Source of the DNA: Sinohyriopsis cumingii
Taxonomy: Eukaryota; Mollusca; Bivalvia; Unionida; Unionidae
Assembly (NCBI GenBank): GCA_028554795.2
Contig: CM068838.1
Span: 125,123,928 to 125,187,927 of the forward strand
Reading direction: 5' to 3'
DNA length: 64,000 bases
The notes under the pieces are model-generated. The model did no database searches. It was not told where the DNA came from and saw only the letters and a program-made list of their open reading frames with translations. The position numbers were made by a program, and so were the translations under genes. Numbering within the stretch: the stretch's first letter is position 1; each line of letters opens with the position of its first letter. This document shows positions 41,540 through 55,500 of this stretch, piece by piece.

Positions 41540-42285
41540 GTAAGTACAGATTCTACACTTTTTATTATTTTTGTTTTTATTACCACATTACTTTCAAGAA
41601 AATTGCATAAAATCGAGAACTTCACGGAGAAGCAATAACTTTACATAGGCCTTGAGAGAGTTTGTTAGCTTATTTCATACATTAACTTCAAACAGCGATT
41701 TTGTTTCAAGAAAGTGCTTAATTAGGATAAATTTAAAGAAGAATGTATATTGCAATAGACGGAATCTTTATATAATTTAAAGAACTGCAAACACGATTAT
41801 AGTAAATTTAGCCCACTTATGCTCAAACACATTTTCAATAGATCAGAAGTGCTGGAAATCTGAGAAGCAAGGAAACTTGCACTAATTAAACAAAGTACAC
41901 ATTTATTGCATATCAGTTTATTGTCTCTTGAGTTTAAAATTCAAATAATATAACCATTAACTTCGTATGATGACAAAATAAAATTGCTTTTTTATATTGG
42001 TTCATTTTCAGGAGCATAAATGTTGACAATAAAAGTAGATACAAATATTCTTCTATAATAAAGTTGTTTTAACGTAGAGGATTTCAGAAATGTTTATTGA
42101 TAGGATATTTGACAACTGATTGAATGCACTTGGAGGTATTCCTGTCTCAACGCTCTTTTACATTGCAAAGCACGTGGCTATGAGTCTACCAGTTCAAACA
42201 AACAAAACGTAACCTAAAATCCAACATGCTCAGAAAATCACGTAATCACATATACATTTATGTTTATTGAAACTATGTTACACAG

Positions 42286-42355
42286 AACCAGGCTGATTAA
42301 ACTAAAGAGCTTGACTGGTGATGAGCTGTTGTTCCTGAAGGCATTGTCAACTAAG
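42286..42355 (+). CDS. TIR-SAM gene, SAM middle exon
   Basis: 70 bp. Completes a Pro codon, then LIKLKSLTGDELLFLKALS, matching the SAM core. Donor GTAAAT. Confidence 0.8.
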
Positions 42356-42706
42356 GTAAATATTTATGCAATCAGAAATGCTGCTGTAGTGGTATGGAAT
42401 ATCAACATGACCTTATTTGTAAATTAAATTATTGTTTAAGGTATAGAACAGACAGCTGCTATCCCCTAATGTGGTGTGTATGTACTAAAAATTGGTACCA
42501 TTAAATTATCAAAATTTACAAATAAGGAAATGTCACATTAGATTCGTATCTTGTATCTCCAATAATTCAGACATTGTGAAACTCACCTCAACATTTTAAT
42601 TTTCACAAAGATTTTAGTTTATTGATATTAGCGTGCGAATATATGCACCAGTTTTAAAACGCTCAACAATGATTGACAATTATGCAAGCAAAAGCAAAAT
42701 TATACA

Positions 42707-42710
<4 letters not shown>

Positions 42711-42779
<69 letters not shown>
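42711..42779. repeat. (TA)n microsatellite
   Basis: In the last intron of the TIR-SAM gene. Confidence 0.95.
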
Positions 42780-42782
<3 letters not shown>

Positions 42783-42993
42783 CGATTGTAGACTAGTTAA
42801 ATGTGTAATTACTATTGCATAATAGCATGGACTGTAGTACAGCCCTTTCTTCATAACACAGTTGCACAAACTTTTCATATGCAAGGCATAGCGCTATTTA
42901 CAGTGCGTGTATTACATCCTCGTGTTGTCATTTTCTGCTAATGTTTCATATTACATTTGTCAAATGTAATACGCTGCTGTTTTGTACTTGCAG

Positions 42994-43098
42994 GCCCCTG
43001 AGTTTTTCTTCCGTTGCCTTGACAGCAAGCTGGGTCTGGATAGTTTGAGGGATATCATGAACTTTAGTAAAGCACTAGAGCGCCTGGCAATCGAATAA
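42994..43098 (+). CDS. TIR-SAM gene, terminal exon
   Basis: Acceptor TTGCAG. Encodes EFFFRCLDSKLGLDSLRDIM, a last SAM helix and a TAA stop. Confidence 0.85.
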   Translation, partial: APEFFFRCLDSKLGLDSLRDIMNFSKALERLAIE

Positions 43099-43270
43099 TT
43101 GGCTAGAATACATGCTTTGCGTCACACTCAGTGTCATGTTTAATTTCATGTATAAACCGTTGAGTAGAGAAGGGCTGTTTGCGTCATATTTTGATCATAT
43201 GATATAATGTTCATTGGAGGATTTTTGCCTTTGTGAACCATAGAAGTTACATTCAAATTATTACACTTCA

Positions 43271-43276
43271 AATAAA
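43271..43276 (+). terminator. Poly(A) signal AATAAA
   Basis: Lies 173 nt after the TIR-SAM stop. Confidence 0.6.
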
Positions 43277-43494
43277 ATCAATTCATAATACAATCAGAAC
43301 AAAAAAGAAAAGAAAGTCTAGCAAGCACTGTATACCAATCTATCATCTTTCTTCTGGGAGATTTAGCGTATCATGATAGCCAAGTATAAACTCAAAAGAA
43401 GCATAAAGTTGTAAAGGAGAAAATAGAAACAGAAACGATGTGTGAGATATATGTAATAACAAAAATATTTTTTGTATTATCTAAAGTTGGTGAT

Positions 43495-43495
<1 letters not shown>

Positions 43496-43552
<57 letters not shown>
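43496..43552. repeat. (TA)n microsatellite
   Basis: Uninterrupted TA dinucleotides, downstream of the TIR-SAM gene. Confidence 0.95.
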
Positions 43553-43556
<4 letters not shown>

Positions 43557-44739
43557 TTGCGTTTTCATCATTTTCTTTTAGTTGTTTTTTAGTATGCCTT
43601 GCAGATATGTCTATGTATTTCTAAGTTTCGTGTATTTTAACTGCTACACGTTTATAAACATTATCATTGGTATTTTTCACCTAGACCGTTTTCTGTGATC
43701 TTTATTCTGCAAGGAAGACTTGGTCTCATTTCAAGGGGAGACTGAATGGTAATATTGCATTCATTTGTTGTTGAAAATGGTACAATTCATAAGGAGCTCT
43801 GCATTGTGTCTCTATGCCATACTAACCCAAGGTTACTAATTTGTTCTTGTTCCTGATTTTTCTGATAAAGGTAACGTCAAAGAAACATTTCCTCTAAGAA
43901 ACAATTAGAAGCAGAATATTTTTTTCCCATTCCCATTCCATTATTAGGCTCTTATGTGCTGTAGAAACTCTTTTACATTGTATAGACAAAGCGAACATGT
44001 TGATTTGATTCAACACTTACTCAAGAACTAGTATGAATATTTTCATTTTACTTGACATACTTCTGATATTTCAGTATTCCTCAGTTTTGTGTTCGTATCA
44101 GTTGTTTGCCACTCAATAATGAAAACATTACAGTGTGTAAAACTAAATCGTATTAGTTGTTTGCCGCTCTATAATGAAATCATTACAAAGTGTGCAAAAC
44201 TAAAGCATCATGTTTCGTTCCAATGTAGAGCTCCTTTCACCTGAATAGGGATGACTGAGGGTTATGTCATCAAGGTCAAGGTCAAAGAACAATAGTTTAA
44301 GTTTGCCTTCATACTATAGATAATATGAGGAGATTTATAGGTCAGGGGATAAAATGAGGGTCCTATTGGCAGCGTTATAGTTACAGGTCAATGTTTTATT
44401 ATTTCCTCTTGCTTTCCCCTTCGTTCTACAACTTTCGAGATCACCTTTTTAGAGATGTAACTTGATATACATCAGTCATTACAATGTGTGTTGCATACAA
44501 CATTGTGGGGGTCCCGTCTTTAAAGTACAGTGGAATGAGGAAAACCTTTTTCCATTACACTTTAAACTGTTGTCTATAACTTAAAAGCTGCTATAGATCT
44601 AGAGATAAAAGTTTGTATGATTATATGTCATTATGAAGATTAGTTTCGCGTGCTACAATGAGTGTTATAGTTTAAGCGAGTTGTCACATATCAGTATTAA
44701 AAAGTTTTTAGTTTTATTTTTCGTGTAACTTTAGAGTTC

Positions 44740-45649
44740 TTCTAATTTCAGGAAGAACACATTGTATATCATGTGTTAAGAGTCTTTGCCCTTAAAATAA
44801 GTAACAGAAAAGAGTGAAGACAACAAGCTTTGTAAAATTTAACAAATAATTTATTTCCCAGGATGAAAGTGAAAAATGAGAATACAGAACTTACGCTTTT
44901 ACGAATTAAATCCCAAAATAATCCAAGAATTAAAAAACACAAGTCCTATTAATGAAAATTCCTAAGTGAATTACAGTTCAAATCCCGATGAAAATCCAAG
45001 ATGACGTCTGTAATAGTCAACGTTGTACTGATGTGTCAACAATCTCTTGTTGAATCACAGAAAATATTATTCCAGTTTTTGAATTTCATATAAATTCCAG
45101 TAAATGTCTTTGTCCAATAATCATTGGAGCATTTTTGTATTTCCAGGGAAAATAATCGCTTGAAATTCATTAATTTGAAGAAAATAAAAACTCAGCCCCA
45201 TACTGGACATGGCATAAAACTACTTGAGGTCTCAAGTGTTAAGGCATGACTGCAAAAATTCTTAACATAACATCAGTTATAAGACTAACTAAAACGCAAA
45301 AGAGGTTCCTGGATGGGGGGTCAAGAGTTCATTGTTCTGGAAAAAAAATGGAAGTTTTGTTACATGAAAACTATCACATAGTCCAGGTGTGCCCTTGATT
45401 CCACTTAATGATTTTCACTCTGAGAAAGAATTTAAAAAATCAAAAAAAAAGTAGTTTACCAAAACTGTCACTGATTTTGAAACAAGGCCAGCAACAAGGT
45501 CAGCACTAGATACAATGTTTCTATTATTAGTTGTTTACATTGAAAAATATCAGTCAGGACAAACAGAACTGAACTTTATTCTGGACAATATCAAATCCAG
45601 TAACAATATTACATTAAAATAGTATGTAATGGAATTAAAATGTTGTTTA

Positions 45650-45680
<31 letters not shown>

Positions 45681-45720
45681 AAGACTATTAAATTGAATAT
45701 ACATAATACATGATTAAACG
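44740..45720 (-). repeat. Dispersed ~1-kb repeat, copy 2
   Basis: Reverse-complement match to 28790-29770 along most of its length. Confidence 0.7.
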
Positions 45721-46107
45721 TTGCGTTGCTTATACCATTCTAGGTTCTGTCAATGTTAAGGTCATTATTTAATATTCAAATTCTTCCATTATTGATACAT
45801 AAGGTCTTTGTATGATACACATGTCAATATCAATTTTTGGAATGCTCAGACCATTTCCTAACAATCAATGAAGCCTGTGATTGGCAAAATATAAGTAATA
45901 CAGCTCCAGCTATGATGCAATTGCTGTAGCAAACAATGTTGATATTCGGTATCATAGATTTTAAGCCATATGCACAGCATTCAGCTCAAACTTTACGACA
46001 ATTTAACTTTATAAATTGAGTTACGACGTGATGCGCGAATGGAATATTATTAGAGCTAGCAGTTCATGTCTTATTCGTTTAATGGATTTTACAATTTCAT
46101 CATGGAG

Positions 46108-46365
46108 GACCCTAGTGGCGGAGTGGTCTAAAGTTCTCGCCTTACCGATCTCTGTCATTTCGCCTCTGTCCGCGTGGGTTCTTGTCTTTGGCTTGGCCAA
46201 TGTGGCTATGGGAGAGAGCATGCCAATAGCTTCTCTTGGGTAGGTGGTTCTTACTGGGGTTTTCCCCGTGTTTTTTCTCCACCAGTTATACTGGCTGCCA
46301 TGTATAGTCTATCATGTACTGAAACTAGCGACAAAACCCACAGCAACAACAACAACAATCACCAT
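46108..46365 (+). mobile_element. tRNA-derived SINE
   Basis: The head GGCGGAGTGGTCTAAAGTTC and a B-box region GTGGGTTCTTG resemble tRNA-Leu/Ser. The body is shared with 62149-62250 plus 63590-63738, and the tail is (AAC)n-rich. Confidence 0.7.
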
Positions 46366-49300
46366 CTTAGTTTACCTGTAGTTGGGCTCTACTTAAACAA
46401 CTACATTTTTGGTACTTTATCTTCTATCGTAAGAAGCACGAAATGTCTGATTTTGTATAGTGATTACTTTTCAGAACTTCTTGTGTGGTCCAGCTGTGGT
46501 CTTATATTTGCAACTTTTATTTGTGCACAGGCCTCATCCACGAGACATAGCCAGCTCTTGCGACGAAAATAGACGTTTGCTACTTAGTTGGTGCTGCTTT
46601 AGCTGCTGGAAAATTACCTTCACAATTCAGAAGAGGCCCTTAGTTTGACACTCTGAATATGAAACAAATCCATATATATTAATAACCATTGTGTATATAC
46701 AAGATCCAAGTACTCATCAGTCCTTGTACAAACATTTATATTAAACACAAGCAGTTTGAAAGCAGACATTAATTAATAATGAAATAATTGAAATGCCAAA
46801 TATGACAGTTACCCAACCACAGTTACTAAATATCGAAAAAGCATATTTTCATCATGTTGTGTCTTATGGAAGGAATGGAATACAATGATAACACTATATG
46901 CTTTTGTTACTGTTTGATACTTGTGCTACGTTTCATCCGTATATCTGATGATATATGAGTTATGGTCTTAAAACGAAAGTAATTAAATTGGGATTGTTTC
47001 TACAACAACACAAAACAATTTCATCATGAACATTCTAATTCACAAAACTATACAACAATCTGGTCCAATTGTATGCAAACATATACCATACAAAATTCTT
47101 CAACAGTGCTTAAATTACATTCCTATAATGACAGTGTGACAAACACATAGACATAAATTAATTATGTCTCCACCAATTGTGGTCAGCAGAGGGTAAGTAT
47201 TACTACTCTCTGATATCTACTCAATTATGCAATACTTACAAAATCACCATCACTATGTTCCTCAACACCAGAAACATCAACCTGTATTTGTGCTTGTTTG
47301 GTCATCTTTGAGGAGATCATGCTTTTGGCATCAAAGCAAGACCTATCTTGTTCACAATCACATCTATGTTGCACTCTGTTGATGCTATTCAGATACAGTC
47401 TTACTTTGGTGATGGTAGAACCATATCCTGTAAATTTATGTAGTTGATTGCTCCATATAACCTGCTTTCTACTAGCTACTGTAATCTGTTTATTCCTGCA
47501 AAATTAGCAGTGATGCCTATGTGCTCTTTTCTGGGTCAATCTGAAAAAGTTGATCATTACATTTTATCCTGCTTCCACTTATATGTCCCAACCTACAATT
47601 CATCCTTCATGTTTGTTCATGGAAGAAACAACAAATGTTTGGTGTGTTATCATCTCCTTCTAATAAAGTTTCATTTGCTGCACATGTTAATCTTAGTTTG
47701 TGACAGGGTCTTTTTTTTTTAATACCCTCGCACCTTGCCGGATCACAACTTCGTTGCCATTCTCCAACACTTACCCCTCCAAGAGTAATTCTTAATTTCA
47801 GATCTAAAAACCAATTTGTGCATCATGACCATATAAAAGATAAGTGCACATACCAAATCAAATTATTCCATATTGTCAAAGTTTTGCATTTGAACTTTGA
47901 CTGCTCTCTAGGGCAGCGACGGTGGGGGGGGGGGGGGTGAGGGGAGGAGGCATTTAAGTGTCCTCAAAGGCTAACTTCATGCTTGATGCATGTTCATACA
48001 GGTGTGGAATGTTTGTTTACAATTAAAGATATCAGTGAGATTGATAGACAAATGAACAGACTGAGTTCATAAACATGTCCCAAAACATGTAATTTGTAAT
48101 GGAGAAAGAAGCTTACCATGTCTTGCATGTCCAGCACACCCCAGGCTCTGATAATTTCTTCGGCTAATTAACTGTATGTACATGTTGAAGCCATGTTTCA
48201 AAGCCAATGAGGGTTGAATCAGATAGTGCTTAAAAGAAAATGAAACTAAAAGGTCTTCAACATGGAGGTTAATTTTGGATCTGGATGGACATAGAGACAG
48301 ACGGACAAACATCTATAGATAACTTTGCACATGTGATGCACAAAGAGTTTCGAAATGGCTGGTGGATGTACTTGATCACCTACAATTGGTTTTAGACAGT
48401 CATAATTTGGACATGTTCCATTCGTCGACCAGTACACACATTATTTCGTCGCAACGTGTTTGTTATGAGCGATTCTGCTGCACGACAGATTCCGCACACT
48501 GGTCATTTATCTGCAACACTATCAACTTTGCACATGGTTCATAATAGAGTAATTGGTACTCATTCTCAAACTGGTTGGCAATATCGCTCAGCAACAACTT
48601 AACTGGCATGTTCTGAGTTAGCTGAGTTGACACTATGTTCTTTCTCTATACTGTTAGCTTTATATAGCACAGTAGATAGCACAGTCATTTTATTCTTCTT
48701 CTTTGGGTTAATTCACTTCTCCTGTTGCCGGCCTTTTTTATTTGCTCTATTGCTGTTTACCAGCAGTTTGGTCTGAATTCTGGAAAGGAAACAGCAGTTT
48801 TCCGTTACCTCTATAGTAAGAACATTTAATTTCTTCATTATCCATGTATTTGTCGTAAAACCAGTTCTGTGATATAAGCTTCACTTTCTGATACATAAGG
48901 TAGTAGAAAACTATAAGAAATTAAGTTAATACTTTAACAACAGTGCACCTCCTTCAGTTTTGCTAAGAAAGAAAGCATAAAGGCACAATCCTAAAACTAG
49001 AAGAAGATATTTTAATGTTCCTCGTTTTTTTTTATATTATTTCATATTATGGCAATAGAGCTATGGTCCATAGTCGCATGTAGAATCAGCTTTACCTATC
49101 ATTAGATATGTTAGCCTTGTTGTTTATGGTCTCAATTTAAATTTCAAAATCACACTCTTTGGCACACATATATAACTAATTCCGCTTTATAACAAAATTA
49201 CTGCTCTCTTTGCAAGGTATATTTCATGGTTCCTGTATTTCCTTTAATTATTTCCATTATGTTCTCTCCACATTTAATGATGTTATTGTTTGCAAATTAT

Positions 49301-50121
49301 CGCATGTATAAAGTATGTTGATTTCTGTTGTGGCAACAACTTCTCATTTATATTGAAATCAATGTAACCACTCCTTGCATGATATTAATGACATTTGTTT
49401 TAAGGATAATGGTTAAGGATTTACAAGTTTGCAGTTTGGTATTACACTCGCTATTTTTTACGACTGCATCTTCCGACACATGAAGGACAAAGATTGCAAA
49501 TAATATGTTGGGTTTATTTTCAGTTGAAAAGTATCGGATGAGGCAGATTGTAAGAAATGACCCCAACCCCTAAAACTAGAACCATTTAAAAAGAAGACAA
49601 TTTAGGGTTTAAAATGTAATGATTGATTTTGACAATTTTTGGTTGATTTCTCGATGCTGCATTTTAGAAATCTGATAAGCCAAATTGTACTGTGCTGCGT
49701 GAATTTAATAGCTATTATCTAATATAAAGAAAAGTGTTGCAGAGATTTCATTGTAGGGGTGTGATGCCACCAGCTCGATCTGGTTCTTGCAAACAGTTTG
49801 TTAAAAAAAACTCAAAAAAACTCCCTATCGGCTTTCAAAGCCGCAGATGGACCGAACAGGTTGTTAAAGATTTGGCATCAAACTATTGTTCCAGTGTCTT
49901 GTAACTCTTGGCTTACCGATCAAATATGATCAGCGGTTAACAGTTATATTGACATCCAGGAGTGATCACTTTGTTTGAAAAGTAGTGCTAAAAAAGAATT
50001 TTGAACGAAATTTTCCAAACTTGACTACCCTCCACCAATCTTGAACAGGTTAATCAATCCGCAACTTGTAAAAGTCGAACACCCATTATCATGCAATTTA
50101 GTTTAACCATGGAAAAAGGTT

Positions 50122-50123
<2 letters not shown>

Positions 50124-50180
<57 letters not shown>
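50124..50180. repeat. (TA)n tract left of repeat copy 3
   Basis: Uninterrupted TA dinucleotides ending just before the dispersed repeat copy. Confidence 0.95.
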
Positions 50181-50183
<3 letters not shown>

Positions 50184-50184
50184 G

Positions 50185-50783
50185 TATGTCACGTGTTTAG
50201 GCTCTAATAAACAGTAACAAAAGAAAGAGTGAATTCAAGTTTTGAAAAATTGAACAAATAATTTATTTCCTTGGAAAAACACTGTAAAAATGAAAAAAAT
50301 AAGAACTTATGCTTTTTAGAATTAAATCCAAAAATAATCCAAGAATAATCGACGAATTAAATTTCATAAGTCCTAGTAATGAAATATTTTAAATTCAAGT
50401 TTGAGTCCCGGCGAAATATCAAAAATAAAAGGTGATGACGTATAATGTAGCCTGAGGTTCAACTATCCAGAATTTCGAGAACAGCATAGAAGTATTTACC
50501 TCTAAAGGCATGTAGTCCCAGTCAGCCTCAATTTCACTATTATCATTCACATATTAAAAATGGATTTAAAAAAAAAAGAAGTTGTTTACTCGATTTTCAA
50601 TCAAGGTCAGGAACTAGGTCAGGATAAGATACAAAGTTCGGTGTTTACAAATAAGTCAGGTCAAACTAATTCTGGAAAATATCAAATCCTAGTCAACAAA
50701 ATTGCATTACTTTGACATGTAATGAAATTAAAAATAAAAAGATTTAAAAACTTATAAACAATTAAATTAAATCAAATATACAT

Positions 50784-50788
<5 letters not shown>
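50185..50788 (-). repeat. Dispersed repeat copy 3, flanked by (TA)n on both sides
   Basis: Matches 28790-29770 in reverse. (TA)n tracts lie at 50124-50180 and 50789-50847, so this copy sits inside a TA array. Confidence 0.7.

Positions 50789-50847
<59 letters not shown>
50789..50847. repeat. (TA)n tract right of repeat copy 3
   Basis: Uninterrupted TA dinucleotides starting just after the dispersed repeat copy. Confidence 0.95.
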
Positions 50848-50850
<3 letters not shown>

Positions 50851-51239
50851 GATTTTTACAGGCAATTTATGAGCTCCTCATCACTTAATATTGTATCGCC
50901 TTAAAGCATAATGAATCTTCTTGAAGAGAGTGAATATGCCCGTATTATCGTTAGTTTACAATATACTAGCATATACTTTAATCAAACACAAACAAGTAAC
51001 CGTCTGCCTGACAAACACGTAGAATATAACCAGTCAGCTTGTGATAGGAATATTATTCATGTAAACGTTTTAAGAATTGAAGCAAGCATTAATCATAAAA
51101 AGAATCCTTATGTACATTATAATTAATTTAAAACATAATGATTACTAAACAGGTGACATAAATGATATTAGTAGTTACGTCTTAGACAGAGTGACAGAAC
51201 GGAAGAAAACAATGTAGTATTACGACTCTAAGGTCTTAA

Positions 51240-52020
51240 AATAGATAATATAAAGAGTGAGAAGCAACAAGCCTTGTAAAATTCAACAAATAAATTATTT
51301 CATTAGAATACAAAGTGAAAATATAAAAAAGAACTTACAGTATTGCGAATTAAATCACAAATCATCATAGATGTACAAACACAAGTCCAAAAGATTATAG
51401 TTCTCAATAAACGTTAGTGGTCATTCGAAATATGTCCAATACTGCAAGTGTTGATGTGCCTGTGGTGACCAGTGTTGTGGTGATGTGCTAACTGTCCTTT
51501 TTTGAATGACAATAATTCAATCCAAGACTATATCCTTATTTGAAATTTCACTATTAATTTAGTCTTTGTTTCCAAGAATGTTATGTTTATAAGCACATTG
51601 TATTTGCAGTGAAAACAATAATTTGAGTAAATAAATTTCAGCACAAACGAAACAGTGGAGACAACAATGATTCTTCCTTAACATCTTATAGCACCAATAA
51701 ACAATTACCTAATGAAAAATTTCATTCTGGAAGGTTCTACATGTTTACAAGATAAAATGTTAGTGATAATTAGAACTTTTATTATAATAACCTATAAAAA
51801 AAAACAATGCTCTTGACTCGGGCAAACATAATAATCCTATCAGTTACCCCATGCTCACAGAGAACAATTTAGCTTTATATTAGTTGTTTACAAATTTAAA
51901 AAATCAATGATTCGGGTTAGGTAGAAAAATAACTTGATTTTGTACTAGGTCAAGTCTAAAATATATTTAATCATATCGTAGAATGAACAAAAAACTAACT
52001 AACAATGCAAATTAAGCATA
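51240..52020 (-). repeat. Dispersed repeat copy 4
   Basis: Shares CAAGCCTTGTAAAATTCAAC...AAATTATTTC and the following order of blocks with the other copies; diverged. Confidence 0.6.
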
Positions 52021-52862
52021 CATAACAGAAGCACTGAATTTATTTCTTTATTCTGGACTTGATTCAGCTTAATTTATGAGTTTCCACGGAGAAGAAATTA
52101 ATGATAATATATCTATGAACCAGCGTATTCACGAATGGTGAAAAGAGACAACTCTACAGCTGAATAAAAATGAAGACCGGGTTCTCTTGGACAAGTGATA
52201 TTGCTTATTATAATTTCTGAAAATGAAGAAAAGACCAAATAATTAACAATAAAATAATTTTAAGCTACATCTACAGATTATATTTTTCACACTTTTCATC
52301 GTAGTCTATAAGTAGGAAACATCGAACCATGTAAAATAATTTTGTGACATTCGTGGAATTATTTGCAAGAATTCATTAAATCAAAGTTCAACAGTACGTT
52401 CACACCTAAGACAAGATATTTTGTTATGCTTCGGTCACAAGTCATCGCAGCTGATAAGGCGGATAAGCAGCCCCAGTTAACGATATGATGATGTGAGACG
52501 TGTAAATAATATAACTTTTTAAACAAAGACCATGCATTTGCCGTGACGGCTGCTTTAGGATTTCCTTGATGCTTTCCTAGTTATTGGTGGAATGGTCCAA
52601 GCTGATTTCGATTTTGATGATCCTTAAATGTTCACATAAATTAGTATGTAAAAAGAACAGCTTTTTAATCCTGCTCCCTGGAGTGTTTCCACTTCAGAAG
52701 CCATGTTGACTCGCTGGGTATCATGCATAACTAACATCAGAGGGCACGGGTGTGAATCTGGCCCAGGTCATGGCAGATATACTGCCGTAGTGTGTTCTTG
52801 GACAAAGCTTGATGAACCAATTCATGTGTTCATATGTCTTTAAACCAGGGCCAAATTAACCC

Positions 52863-52889
52863 GGGGGGGGGGGGGGGGGGGGGGGGGGG
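52863..52889. repeat. 27-base G run
   Basis: Homopolymer of guanines (or C on the other strand); length may be inexact. Confidence 0.85.
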
Positions 52890-54139
52890 CATAGACACTT
52901 AAGATAGATAAGGGAGGGGGCCTTGTAGATCTTCAAATAAACCAGAAAAGCAGACCTTAAACTGTCCTTTATATGGGTATAACTATTATAGCTTCATTAG
53001 ACTAAGTATTGACAGTTATTACCTATATATGGTTTATTTAAATAAATATAATTTTATCCATGCAAATCAAGCGGGCGTGATTAGGGAAGCCCTGGACACG
53101 TGGCCCCTGTACATCCCCTTGAATCAGTCCCTGCTTTCAACACTAAAGAATATGAAGTTAGTGGATTAAAATCTTAACACAATGACAGTATTATGGCCGT
53201 GTACTTTTAAACCCAAATTCCGTTTACAAGATATCCACACTGATTTCCTCTTGTATCTTACTAAACACTCCTACAAAATAAGTGATGCCATAAAGGACAT
53301 GTCATGGTAAAACAAAGTTGCTGTCCTTCAAGAGTATAGTTCTAGACTTCTTTGTGAGAAATATATTGTCACCCTTGACCTTTGCATCAGTGCCTGAATT
53401 ATGCTTCTTCGAAATGCTATTTAAGGATTATGTTACTCTTTACACATACATATCTACTGGGAGTGTATTATAGCAAGGCAGTTTTTTACCCGTTGTAATA
53501 CAATATCTATCTTAGGGTATCAATTTACCTTTACGTTCCCTTTTACAATGTATTAAATTAAGTCTACTATCAACAACAAACCTTTTTCATACAACTAAAA
53601 ATTATTTTCTGAATATTTAATCATGAACATAAAAACAAACTTAAGAAAATTAAGTAGCTAATAAGGCGGCTTAGTCAAATATAACTTTACTGCAACTGAG
53701 TAAACAATCTAATCATCGTGTATTTTTACAGCTTAGCTATATAATACTAATATTTATCAGTGTATCAAACCATATTTTGCCGGATAGTTTGCTTACGTCT
53801 AAGGTAACATGTGTTCTTTCCTCCCAAGATAAGACAGCATATCGGAAAGAAAAGCATCGTTTATAATCATCAAATGAAGAAACAGGAAAAGGTATTTTGT
53901 AATGGTAAAAGCGATATTTCTCTGCATTTGTCTTTGGCAGGAAGAAGCAACTGTGAAAATTAATCGTTAGAAAATAAATTCAAAATCAAAACAAAACGAT
54001 TTTAGTACGTTCACCTGACACTAAGAGTAATTTTAAAGCTACCATAAGCACTATTTATATGAATTTTATACTTCATAAACTGTTTGATGATATTAATACC
54101 AATTGTGTACTGCAAGAGTTTTTACAATGCTGCATCTTA

Positions 54140-54600
54140 GACCATGTAAAAGAATGGAAGTGAAACACTCAATTTCAGTAAAATTCAACCAAACAATTTA
54201 TTTCCCAAGAAAAATGAAAATTCCAAATACACAGTATTGCGAATTAAATTCCAAATAATCCTAAATGTTCTATCATAAGTCCATGTAAAGAATATTTCGA
54301 ATGAATTCCCCCCGTCTTGAATGTTCTCATGCACCAACAATTTTGAATCAGTTCACAATAATCACAGTGTAATGTATTAGTCCAGAAGTCGACAAACAAT
54401 TTGAAGTTCCAATGAATAATTTAAATAAATATTTACTTTAAGTTACATCTGAACACAACTGTAAACTATTCAACAAACTGATCTTATATCATGAATCAAT
54501 AATTTGTTATGAACCCCCTACTTATACATATTTCTTTTTATCTAAGACACAATAGATTTAAAATGTAGAAACCTGACCTTAAACTCAAATTCCGTCAACA
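54140..54600 (-). repeat. Dispersed repeat copy 5 (partial)
   Basis: Shares the CAATTTATTTCCCAAGAAAAA and GAATTAAATTCCAAATAAT blocks of the family. Confidence 0.6.
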
Positions 54601-55429
54601 CTGGCACAATAATAACAGCCAAGTGCAAATACTGTTAATACAGAAAAATTAGAAATGTTCCAAACATCAGTGATGACAGCTGGTTTATGTATCATTCAAG
54701 AGAGAAGCTTAATTTGTGTTATTGATAACCAGAAAAAGAGTTCTTGATGATGATGATTGATTGTTAAATTAGATATATTTAATAAATTTTATGAGAGAGA
54801 GAGAGAGAGGGAGAGAGAGATATAGGTGCCATATATCGAGGGCCTCAACCTCTAATGGGGCTCATAATTCTGAAAATAATACACTTTGATTTGTACTTAA
54901 TCGTCTTTTAAATCTTTATATAGTAAATATTATGGGCTAGTTTTGGCATTAGATTTGTTTCAGTATAAACTAGGTCTAGGGGCCTCAAACTCTCAAAATG
55001 GCTTGGACCTCTCTGAACCTCTGAAGGTGCCTGATTTGTGTTAGATAAGGCCAGAAATCCCTCAGTCTGTTATACATATTGCTAGCCAACGAGTTTAAGA
55101 ATAAGGATAAGTGGGATGATGGTGGCATCATCTCTCTAATCAGATGCATAAGGAAGTAATCTGTTAGATGACCATTCCATCATGTCAAAAATCCACACAT
55201 GGTGGCATTCCCACTATGGTAATTGAATTTTCTACAGAAATAACTTTCATCTCACTCGACCTTTCACATTAAACACCAGTGACCCCAGATATACATACCC
55301 GTATTCATTCATTTCATGGATGTTTGAACCCCAGATTACAGCTCTATTCCCGTCCTAATAAAATATTCGAGGAGGCTTTGAAATAACACTTCATGAATTC
55401 CATTATATCCGACCCCCCACAATGAGTAC

Positions 55430-55500
55430 TTGTCTCACCCAGTCACATTATCCTGACACCAGGCCCAACACTATCCTCTTAATGCTTGCGCACAAAGCAA
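55430..55500 (-). repeat. SINE body fragment
   Basis: In reverse it matches the GGGCCTGGTGTCAGGATAAT block of the SINE at 61003. Confidence 0.55.

Larger units (their letters stand above)
27947..43098 (+). other. Host TIR-SAM gene, 3' six exons
   Basis: Six exons with GT-AG borders and consistent phases: 27947-28104, 32755-32914, 38336-38520, 41418-41539, 42286-42355 and 42994-43098. Together they encode a TIR domain followed by a SAM domain and a stop. The start and 5' exons are not in view; they lie upstream, possibly beyond the Polinton. TIR domains in animals act in innate immunity or as NAD-cleaving enzymes, and SAM domains oligomerise. SARM1 has SAM then TIR; here the order is TIR then SAM. 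A poly(A) signal lies at 43271. Introns hold a LINE end, a foldback and a degraded retroelement. Confidence 0.85.
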
